64,000 nt of DNA from Neolewinella marina (lineage in GTDB: Bacteria; Bacteroidota; Bacteroidia; Chitinophagales; Saprospiraceae), in the NCBI RefSeq assembly GCF_002631205.1, contig NZ_PDLO01000001.1:62001-126000 (forward strand), written 5' to 3'. The position numbers and the translations under genes are program-made. Positions 37,109 to 44,371 of this stretch are shown here, one piece after another (within the stretch, counting starts at the first letter, position 1; each line of letters begins with the position of its first letter). The notes under the pieces were generated by a model that saw only the letters and a list, made by a program, of their open reading frames with translations, made no database searches and was not told the DNA's origin.

Positions 37109-40100
37109 CGCCGCAGGCGACTGTCCGCCTGGATGAGCTCAATAGCCTTATCCAGCTGGGGATCACGGCGGTGCAGCCGGTCGAGCATGGTATTATTCAC
37201 TTGGATGTCCGGTTCCACGCCCGTCTTTTCCAGGTTTTCGCCCTCCAGGGTATAACACCCCCAGCTGGGCAGCCGGTAGGATGATCCGTCGACCAGTCCC
37301 TGCCCGCTGGTGAAGATGATCCAGCGGTAGGTGGGCATGCCTACCACGGTACCCAGTTCGAGCTGCTTGAACCCCTCGGCCGTCATTTCGGCGTCGCTCA
37401 GGCTCTGTTCGTTGATGAGCAGGACGATGGGTTTGGCGGCGGGGGTGAAGTTCGGCTGCAGGGTCGTCTCCCCCTCCCGGTAGCCCCACCGCAGGTAGGG
37501 CCGCTGGCTCAGGAACTGGAGTACGGCGTCGTGAACGTTGCCGCCGGTATTGTACCGCAGGTCGAGGATGAGCCCATTGCGCTGGTGCCCCTCGCTGATC
37601 ATCTCGTTGAGGAAGTTGTCGAGTTCCCCGCCGCCCATATTCTTCATGTGCACGTAGGCCACCGACCGATCCGTCAGGGTATCCACCCGCCGCTGGTTTT
37701 CCTTTACCCAGGCGTCGTAGCGCAGGTTCCGGGCCCGGGCGAAGGGCCAGGGGTGCACCCTTACCGCCTGCTCACGACCGTCGCGCGACAGGGTGATCAC
37801 CACCTCCTCCGCCACGCTGGGTCGGGCCAGGTAGGCTTCGCGGTTGCGGTCGGCGTCGGTCCGCTCGCCATCGATGGCTACCAGTCGATCTCCCGGGCGG
37901 ATGTCCACGCCGTAGTAGTCCGCCGGTCCGTCGGTCAGTACGCCGGTCACCCGGTAGGGGTCATCGTCGGCAAATGCGAGCCCGAGGTCCATGGACTTCG
38001 TGCCGAAGGTGGTCTCTTCTTCCTCCCCGGTAGAGTAAAAGCCGAAGTGGGAGGTATTCAACTCCCCGAGCATATCATTGATGAGGCGGCGCAGGTCGTG
38101 GCGGCTGGTGACGTGGGGCAGGAAGGTGGCGTAGTGTTCGCGCACCTCCCGCCAGTTGACGCCGTGGAACTCCTTGTCGTAGAAGTTTTCCTCCAGGTTG
38201 GCCCAGGTTTCGTAGTACATCTGCTCGAACTCCGGGCGGAGGCTGCGGCGGAAGGAGAAGTCCAGTTCAATTTCTTCCGTCTCGTTCTTTTCCAGGTTCA
38301 GCCGGACCACCTTGCCGTCGCCGAGGAGGTAGTGCTTGCCGTCTACGGAAACCAGGTCCGCGGCCCCACCCAGCCCCTTGCCTGCGATGGACTCCGTCTT
38401 GGGCTCCTCAAAAGGTTCGAGCAACGTTTTGAAAAGCCTGGTTTTTCCGCCCTCCTGATCGCCCCCGTAGAGTATGATCTGGGTCTCCCCGTCCTGGATA
38501 ACCGCTACGCTGCCCTGGTCACCGAAGGCGGTGCCGATTTGCTCCATGCGCTCCATGATGTTCTCGGGCTCAATGACGGTAACCGAATCCGGTTTCACCT
38601 CTTCGTCCCGGAACAACTGTGCCAGCCGGTCTCCCCGGAAGGGCTCCTGGATGCGCCGCAGCGGCAGGCGGTACACGTTGGCGTCACCCCCACCCCGCGG
38701 GTAGCCGGGTTGGTGGCGGGCGGAATGGAAATAGAGGTAGCGGCCGTCGGGCGACCAGTACGGGGCCCATTCGGAAACGCCGGTGCGCGTGAGGTTATAG
38801 TGTTCCCCGCTGGCTACCGCATAGACCATCACGTCCATCTCAAAATTGCGGCGGACGTTAAAGGCCAGGTAAGCGTCGTCGGGCGACCACCGCGGCAGGG
38901 TATTCTGGATGGCCCAGAATTCGTCGGTTACCAGCAGCCGGTCACTGAAATCTTCGAGGTCCAACAACCGCAATTCGTCCCGCCCGCTGAGGTATACGGC
39001 GCGGGTGGAGTCGTGGCTGATGACCAGGTTACGGTTGTTGCGCCCCACGTCCGTCCGCTGCACCATCGACCCGCTGCCGTCGGCGCTCATGGTAAACCAG
39101 TTGAGGTAACCGTCGACGGTCTGGTTAAAGAGCAACGTACGGTGGTCTTTCAGCCAGTGGACTTCCCGCACCCGTCCAGGGCCGGTCGACAGTTGGCGGA
39201 TGAACTTGCCCTTGAGATCGGATACGAAGAGTTCTCCCCGCGAGACGAAGGCCAGCTTCCGCCCGTCGCCGGCTACGTCGAATGCGGTCACTTTTCCCTT
39301 AGTGTTGAAGTCCTGGTCCTTGCTCAGTCCTTCGTGATCGATGATGGTCACGGGCACCTTGCGCTCTTCCCCGCCAGCGGGGTCGAGGGTGTAGAGTTGG
39401 TAGCCCTTTACGTAGGCCAGCCGGCTGCCGTCGGCGCTGACGGTGGGTGCATAGGCGGACTCGGCACTGCTCATCAGGCGGGTAGCCGTGCCGTCGGCGG
39501 TCAGCCGGTACAGGTTGTATTGATCGTTGTCGCGATCGGAGAGAAAATAAACCGTTCCCTGCCGGTCGATGACGGGCATCATGTCCTTGCCGTCCCACCC
39601 GGTCAGCGATTGGTAGCTGTCAGAGACGGGGTCGTAGCGTTTGATGTCGGGGTTGAACGGGCCGCGGTACCGCTTCCGGTGGGCGAACAGGCTGCTTTCC
39701 CAGCTTTCGTTGAAGTAGATGCTGCCGTCGGGGTGCTCCGCCGCATTGTGGATGTTGTTGAAGTAGTGGTCGCCGAACAGCCGCCGGGGCGTCCCTCCAG
39801 TGACCTCCACCGCGTAGGTGGACATCCGGTTGTGGCGGTCGGAGGTCAAGTAAACCCGCTGTCCGTCCCAGGACCAGCCCTCGACCTTGTCGTCGGCTTC
39901 GTGAAAGGTGAGTTGGGTGATCTGTCCGCCGGCCAGGGGCATTACCATTACGTCCTGGTTGCCGTAGCGGCTGGACGTGAAAGCCAGAAAGCGTCCGTCG
40001 GGGCTTACGGCGGGATTCGATTCCCGTCCTTCGAGGGCCGTAAGCCGTACGGCGGTGCCACCCGCGGCCGGCACCCGCCACAGGTCTTCGTGGTAGCTGA

Positions 40101-40209
40101 AGATGATGGCGCCTCCGTCGGGGGTAAGCGCAGGTGCATCTACAAAATAGGGGCTCTCCTGGGCGCACAGTCCAAGAGAGAGAAAGAGGAGAAAGAAGGT
40201 CAGTTTCAT
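37105..40209 (-). CDS. Exported tricorn-like protease (TolB/PD40 propeller, PDZ, S41 core)
   Basis: 1034 residues with a signal peptide (ends LCAQ). Repeated WD40/PD40 blades (AVSPDGRFLAFTSSR, WSWDGQRVYLTSDR, WSPDGRYLYFHSAR) form one or two propellers over about 20-640, followed by a C1 helical region, a PDZ domain (about 785-860, GVLTDGPADYYGVDIRPGDR) and the S41 tail-specific core. NEQSLSDAEM holds the nucleophile (Ser938 by count), with SWGCYT nearby. Tricorn proteases trim peptides; this one is exported and so likely periplasmic. The stop overlaps bshC by 4 nt (CTAG). Confidence 0.92.
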   Translation of the reverse strand: MKLTFFLLFLSLGLCAQESPYFVDAPALTPDGGAIIFSYHEDLWRVPAAGGTAVRLTALEGRESNPAVSPDGRFLAFTSSRYGNQDVMVMPLAGGQITQLTFHEADDKVEGWSWDGQRVYLTSDRHNRMSTYAVEVTGGTPRRLFGDHYFNNIHNAAEHPDGSIYFNESWESSLFAHRKRYRGPFNPDIKRYDPVSDSYQSLTGWDGKDMMPVIDRQGTVYFLSDRDNDQYNLYRLTADGTATRLMSSAESAYAPTVSADGSRLAYVKGYQLYTLDPAGGEERKVPVTIIDHEGLSKDQDFNTKGKVTAFDVAGDGRKLAFVSRGELFVSDLKGKFIRQLSTGPGRVREVHWLKDHRTLLFNQTVDGYLNWFTMSADGSGSMVQRTDVGRNNRNLVISHDSTRAVYLSGRDELRLLDLEDFSDRLLVTDEFWAIQNTLPRWSPDDAYLAFNVRRNFEMDVMVYAVASGEHYNLTRTGVSEWAPYWSPDGRYLYFHSARHQPGYPRGGGDANVYRLPLRRIQEPFRGDRLAQLFRDEEVKPDSVTVIEPENIMERMEQIGTAFGDQGSVAVIQDGETQIILYGGDQEGGKTRLFKTLLEPFEEPKTESIAGKGLGGAADLVSVDGKHYLLGDGKVVRLNLEKNETEEIELDFSFRRSLRPEFEQMYYETWANLEENFYDKEFHGVNWREVREHYATFLPHVTSRHDLRRLINDMLGELNTSHFGFYSTGEEEETTFGTKSMDLGLAFADDDPYRVTGVLTDGPADYYGVDIRPGDRLVAIDGERTDADRNREAYLARPSVAEEVVITLSRDGREQAVRVHPWPFARARNLRYDAWVKENQRRVDTLTDRSVAYVHMKNMGGGELDNFLNEMISEGHQRNGLILDLRYNTGGNVHDAVLQFLSQRPYLRWGYREGETTLQPNFTPAAKPIVLLINEQSLSDAEMTAEGFKQLELGTVVGMPTYRWIIFTSGQGLVDGSSYRLPSWGCYTLEGENLEKTGVEPDIQVNNTMLDRLHRRDPQLDKAIELIQADSRLRR

Positions 40210-40256
40210 GTTGCCCGGGTTAGGCCACCAATGTACGGAGGCCCGGGCGGGAGGAA

Positions 40257-41201
40257 CTACTGCCCCAGATGGGTATCCACTGGCAGCTCCGTTCCCCTCA
40301 GGAACTCTTCCGTATGCATGCGGCGGCGGCCCGCCAGTTGCAGTTCCTCTACGACGAGGAAGCCTCCGGGGGCGGCGACCCGCAGGTAGGATTTATCGTC
40401 GGTACGGATGGTCCCGGGAGCCAGGTCGTGATCTCCTTTCTCCACGCGGGTCCGGATCAACTTCAGTTGTTTGTCTTCCAGGGTGGTCCAGGCCGCCGGC
40501 CAGGGGCTCAGGCCGCGGATGAAGTTGTGCACCTCACCTACTGGCTGATCAAAGTCAATGCGGGCCATCTCCCGGTTCAGCTTCGGCGCGGAAGTGGCCA
40601 GGGCATCGTCCTGTTGCCGGAGTTTGTAATCGCCCCCCTCGATCAATTGAACCGTTTGCAGGACCAGATCCGCTCCTTCAACCATCATGCGATCGTGGAC
40701 GTCGCCGGCGGTGTCGTTTTCCCCGATGGGGATGCGGCACTGCAGCAGTACGTCACCCGTATCGATCTCGTGGCGGATGAAGAAGGTGGTGGCGCCCGTT
40801 TCCTCCTCGCCGCGAATTACCGCCCAGTTGATCGGGGCCGCCCCCCGGTATTTGGGCAGGAGGGAACCGTGAAGGTTGAAAGTGCCGAGCGGGGGCATAT
40901 TCCACACGGCTTCTGGCAGCATTCGGAAAGCGACCACGATCTGCAGATCGGCACTGAGGGCACGCAGTTCACCCTGGAACTCGGGGGACTTGAGGTTCCG
41001 GGGCTGAAGGACGGGGATGCCGAGGCGAATGGCGGCCTGCTTCACCGGGGATTCCAACAACTGCTTGCCGCCCCGGCCGCCCAGCTTGTCCGTCGCGGTG
41101 ATCACCCCCACCACCGGGTAGCCGGCGTCCACTAGTCGCTCCAGGCTGGGAACGGCAAATTCGGGGGTACCCATGAAAACGATGCGCGGATGGTCTTTCA
41201 T
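40257..41201 (-). CDS. fmt: Methionyl-tRNA formyltransferase
   Basis: About 314 residues from the ATG at 41201; a longer frame to 41279 would place the conserved IVFMGTPEFAVPSLERL N-terminus 30 residues in. FNLHGSLLPKYRGAAPINWAVIRGE (10-formyl-THF and catalytic region) and RGLSPWPAAWT at the start of the C-terminal tRNA-binding domain are present. It formylates initiator Met-tRNA. A TACCTTTG box (41214-41207) ends 5 nt before the ATG, suggesting a nearly leaderless mRNA. Confidence 0.95.
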   Translation of the reverse strand: MKDHPRIVFMGTPEFAVPSLERLVDAGYPVVGVITATDKLGGRGGKQLLESPVKQAAIRLGIPVLQPRNLKSPEFQGELRALSADLQIVVAFRMLPEAVWNMPPLGTFNLHGSLLPKYRGAAPINWAVIRGEEETGATTFFIRHEIDTGDVLLQCRIPIGENDTAGDVHDRMMVEGADLVLQTVQLIEGGDYKLRQQDDALATSAPKLNREMARIDFDQPVGEVHNFIRGLSPWPAAWTTLEDKQLKLIRTRVEKGDHDLAPGTIRTDDKSYLRVAAPGGFLVVEELQLAGRRRMHTEEFLRGTELPVDTHLGQ

Positions 41202-41206
41202 GCTAG

Positions 41207-41214
41207 CAAAGGTA
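41207..41214 (-). promoter_or_regulatory. TAnnTTTG promoter box at the start codon of fmt
   Basis: TACCTTTG on the minus strand is an exact match to the -7 consensus and is separated from the fmt ATG by only 5 nt (CTAGC). Confidence 0.6.
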
Positions 41215-41292
41215 GGACATGGATACAGTCCGGGCCAGCGAGACGCCGCGCCGCCGCGCTGGAATAATCCGTCCAGCACTTACCTTATCGCC

Positions 41293-42126
41293 ATGGAAGA
41301 ATTCAGCTGGAAGAACGAGCAAGGTTTGCAGATCTACGCCGTGGACTGGAAGACCGCCAACCCCCGGGCGGTGGTGGGCATCATCCACGGCCTGGGCGAA
41401 CACTGCCGTCGCTACGACGGGCTGGCGGCGTTCCTGAACGCCCGGGGCATCGCCGTGATCGGCTACGACCGCCAGGGATTCGGCCGCAGCGAGGGGCGGC
41501 GGGGGTACACCCCCGACTACCGGAATTACCTGGACGGCGTGGCCCAGCTGAGGGTGCAGTGCGAGAAACGCTACCCCCGGGCACCCGTATTCCTGTACGG
41601 CCAGAGCATGGGCGGTCAACTGCTGCTCCATTACCTGATCCACCGCAAGCCCGCCATTCGGGGTGCCATCGTCGCTTCCCCCCACATCGCGGAGGCGTTC
41701 CGGCCCAATCCCCTGGTGGTCGCTATTGGCAAGCTGATGCGCCGCCTCTCCCCCACCTTCAGCCTGCACAACCAGCTGGACCCTCAGGACCTCAGCCGGG
41801 ATCCGGCGGTGGTGGAAGACTTCCGAAACGATCCGCACAATCACGACCGGCTGAGCAGCCAGACCGGTATCGACATGCTGGAGCGCGCCGCTTTCCTGCA
41901 ACAATATGCGGGAGGGCTGCCAGTCCCGACCCTGCTGCTGCACGGCACCGGGGACCGCGTTACTTCCCATGCGGCCACCGCGGACTTCGCTCGCCGCAAC
42001 CCGGAACACGTCACCTTTCACAGCTTCCCCGGCGCCTACCACGAACTGCACCACGAACCCGACCGGGAGAAGTTCCACTTCCTGGTACTTGGGTGGTTAA
42101 ACCGGCACATAAAGGGGACTAAATGA
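41293..42126 (+). CDS. Alpha/beta hydrolase, monoacylglycerol-lipase type
   Basis: About 277 residues from the ATG at 41293; an upstream in-frame extension overlaps the divergent fmt start and looks spurious. IIHGLGEHCRRYDGLA, the nucleophile elbow YGQSMGGQL, LLHGTGDRVT and the C-terminal YHELHHE (catalytic His) match lysophospholipase/monoglyceride lipases. No signal peptide, so cytoplasmic. A weaker TACCTTAT box (41281-41288) lies 4 nt before the start. Confidence 0.9.
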   Translation: MEEFSWKNEQGLQIYAVDWKTANPRAVVGIIHGLGEHCRRYDGLAAFLNARGIAVIGYDRQGFGRSEGRRGYTPDYRNYLDGVAQLRVQCEKRYPRAPVFLYGQSMGGQLLLHYLIHRKPAIRGAIVASPHIAEAFRPNPLVVAIGKLMRRLSPTFSLHNQLDPQDLSRDPAVVEDFRNDPHNHDRLSSQTGIDMLERAAFLQQYAGGLPVPTLLLHGTGDRVTSHAATADFARRNPEHVTFHSFPGAYHELHHEPDREKFHFLVLGWLNRHIKGTK

Positions 42127-42471
42127 CCGTCAAGGGATTTCGCAGATGTGAGAAATAATTCAGTTTTAACCTTTGCGAACCTTTTCCCCATACAGTAGGA
42201 AGTAGCGGCGATGCCGTGCTCATCCCGGACATCCGCTTTCCCATCCCCCGCCCAACTGATGGCGCAACCGTAAACACGGCTGACAGGGTGGTTAAACAGC
42301 GATAATTGGGTGGTCAAACGCCAATACATGTCCGATAAATTCATTTGTAACTTGGTATCGCCCATCATTCACTACCCGGGGAATGCGCACCGTATTCCCG
42401 CCGGTTTTCTCCTATTCTTCGTGGCCGGGGCCGGACCAGGCTAGGTTGTCCCCCCGGCGTGTTGCTGGTAT
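42127..42471. other. Intergenic region with a repeated 12-mer
   Basis: No convincing gene lies here. Two copies of GGGTGGTYAAAC occur at 42286-42297 and 42308-42319, 22 nt apart, and a third identical-type copy lies at 42091-42102 inside the 3' end of the lipase gene. The two in the gap lie about 150 nt before the helical-protein gene. They could be operator sites, but this is inference. No strong promoter box or terminator is obvious. Confidence 0.45.
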
Positions 42472-43995
42472 ATGAAACAACTTTCCGAGCTCATTGGGCT
42501 GCTGGACAAGGATGTATCCCCGTGTTTGGACACCCACCGGGATGCCGCGGCGCTGCGCCGCCTCTACGATTACGTAAAACGAACCGAACACCCGACCGCC
42601 GAGGCGGCGGCCGGGGAACTGGGGATGGTGGCCGGAAGCGCCAGCTTCCGGAAACTGAAGCACCACCTCAAGCTGGAGGTACTCAACGCCGCCACCGCCC
42701 TGGGTCCGCTGGCCAAGTCGAAGGACCGCGACAAGCGGATCTACGCCTACGTATGGAAGCTGATCGCAGTCGGCAAGCAACTGCGCACCTCAACTAATTC
42801 TACGGCTCTGCTGGGGTATCTGGAAGAGGCGTTCCGCCTGGCGGACCGCTACGAAATGCTGGATGCGGCCTATCAGGCCGCCGCGATGTTGCGGCGGCAG
42901 TACGTGAACCGCCGGTTCGACCGGGCGAAGTATCAGTTTTACGCGGAGCGGGCGCGGTGGTACGGGCGGCGGCTGCGCCGCTACGAAGATGCGGTAGCGG
43001 CCTTCAACGAGGTCATCTTTCTGCGCAATACCCACCAACCCGCGGAGGTGGTGCAGGCTGCGGCCATCAGGGGTCACGCCCGTCACGCCAGTCTGGTGGA
43101 ACGTTACGACCTGCCGATCATCAGCTACATCGTTTTCCTGCTGGAGCTCAATATTTACCTGGCCGTCAGTGATTACGAGGGTGTGATCCGGGTGGCGGAG
43201 GAAGCCCTGGCGTACCTCGAATCGCGCCCCACCGCCCGGCCGACCATGTTCCAGGTCTTCGAGGCCAACCTGTCCCTGGCCTACACCCAGCTGAACGATT
43301 ACGACCGGGGCACGGCCTTCGCCCGCCGCCTGCTGGCCAAAACCAGCCCTAAGGATTACAATTACATCAAGGTATACGAGCTGATGCTGATGTTATCCCT
43401 GCGGGCGGGCAAGTTTCAGGAGGCCTACGAAAGCTTTCTGACGATCCGCCCCGAGATGCTTTCCCGGAACCTGCGCAGCTACTTCCGGGAAACCTTCCAC
43501 ATCATTGAGGCCTACCTCTATATACTGATTCAGCTCGGGCAGGTTGAGCCCCGGCCTGACGACCAGACCTTCGAAGGGTTTCGGGTGAGTCGCTTCATCA
43601 ATTCCTTTGAGCACGTTCCCGGCGAAAAGAGTCACCGCAACGTTCACCTCCTCATCGTAGAGATCGTGGAGGGCATCGTGAACCGGAAACACCGCAAGGC
43701 ATCCTACAGCATTGAGGCCATCGGGAAATACGCCAGCCGCCACCTACGGGGGCGGGACTACCGTCGGGTGAGGTACTTCCTCAAGGCGCTGGCCCAACTG
43801 TCGGTGCAGCAGTACCATCGCGCGGCCGTGGAGCGGCATACCCGGCGGTACATCACCCTCATGAACCAGCACCCCCTGAATGAGTCCCGGCTGGATTACT
43901 ATATGGAGCTGGTGCCCTACGACGTACTCTGGGACCTCATTCTGCAGCAACTCGGCTACAAACGCGTCCGAAACGGGCCGAAGGATAAGCCCTGA
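42472..43995 (+). CDS. Unrecognised helical-repeat protein
   Basis: 507 residues with no family I recognise. It is strongly alpha-helical, rich in Leu, Ala, Arg and Tyr. Segments such as YEMLDAAYQAAAMLRRQY, YEDAVAAFNEVIFLRN, NLSLAYTQLNDYDRGTAFARRLL and LMLSLRAGKFQEAYESFL have the look of TPR-like hairpins (about 120-370). There is no signal peptide or membrane segment, so it is probably cytoplasmic. The C-terminal 120 residues are basic. It is followed at 63 nt by the tRNA-Ser gene on the opposite strand. Comparable proteins may be restricted to Lewinella-like bacteria (guess). Confidence 0.7.
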   Translation: MKQLSELIGLLDKDVSPCLDTHRDAAALRRLYDYVKRTEHPTAEAAAGELGMVAGSASFRKLKHHLKLEVLNAATALGPLAKSKDRDKRIYAYVWKLIAVGKQLRTSTNSTALLGYLEEAFRLADRYEMLDAAYQAAAMLRRQYVNRRFDRAKYQFYAERARWYGRRLRRYEDAVAAFNEVIFLRNTHQPAEVVQAAAIRGHARHASLVERYDLPIISYIVFLLELNIYLAVSDYEGVIRVAEEALAYLESRPTARPTMFQVFEANLSLAYTQLNDYDRGTAFARRLLAKTSPKDYNYIKVYELMLMLSLRAGKFQEAYESFLTIRPEMLSRNLRSYFRETFHIIEAYLYILIQLGQVEPRPDDQTFEGFRVSRFINSFEHVPGEKSHRNVHLLIVEIVEGIVNRKHRKASYSIEAIGKYASRHLRGRDYRRVRYFLKALAQLSVQQYHRAAVERHTRRYITLMNQHPLNESRLDYYMELVPYDVLWDLILQQLGYKRVRNGPKDKP

Positions 43996-44006
43996 GTACA
44001 AATGAA

Positions 44007-44049
44007 AACACCCCGTACGGAGCCGGCGTGGCCGGGCGTACGGGGTGTT
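44007..44049 (-). terminator. Terminator after tRNA-Ser
   Basis: AACACCCCGTACG (44007-44019) pairs over 13 bp with CGTACGGGGTGTT (44037-44049). On the minus strand the stem is followed by TTTT. It lies 10 nt beyond the 3' end of the tRNA gene. Confidence 0.8.
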
Positions 44050-44058
44050 AGCGTGTAG

Positions 44059-44146
44059 TGGCGGAGGAAGAGGGATTCGAACCCCCGGTACCTTGCGGTA
44101 CGTCGGTTTTCAAGACCGGTGCATTCAACCACTCTGCCATTCCTCC
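44059..44146 (-). tRNA. tRNA-Ser (UGA anticodon)
   Basis: The minus strand folds as an 88-nt class II tRNA: acceptor stem GGAGGAA/TTCCTCC, anticodon loop CTTGAAA with TGA (44112-44110), an extended variable arm (GTACCGCAAGGTAC), a T arm with GGTTCGAATCC, and an encoded CCA at 44061-44059. UGA reads UCN serine codons. Confidence 0.95.
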
Positions 44147-44336
44147 GGAAGGGTGATCGCTTCGGGCGGCAAAGGTAGCACGGGGCCGGGGAAGTTGCAA
44201 GCCACCGGCCTGGACCAATTGCGTTCGGGGCCCGCCCCCTTTTTTCCGGGCTTTTCCGGTTTCAAACCGGTTGCGGGCGGGCGGAAGCGGAAACATTGCA
44301 CCCGCGCTCCGTCGCCCCGATTGCGGCGCGGTAGCT

Positions 44337-44344
44337 TATCTTTG
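44337..44344 (+). promoter_or_regulatory. Bacteroidota -7 promoter box for carB
   Basis: TATCTTTG matches TAnnTTTG exactly and lies 27 nt before the carB ATG. Confidence 0.7.
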
Positions 44345-44371
44345 CCCGAATTTTGACCTACCCACTCCCCC

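Noticed and set aside
40213-40248. GCCCGGG/CCCGGGC hairpin between fmt and the tricorn-like gene
   Set aside because: Seven-base arms only and no T-run in either direction, so not called as a terminator.
37531-40389. 952-residue open frame antisense to the tricorn-like gene
   Set aside because: Same GC-driven antisense effect; the translation has no recognisable fold and runs into fmt.
42036-42368. 110-residue minus-strand frame in the gap after the lipase gene
   Set aside because: Overlaps the lipase end, has no domain and no promoter box.
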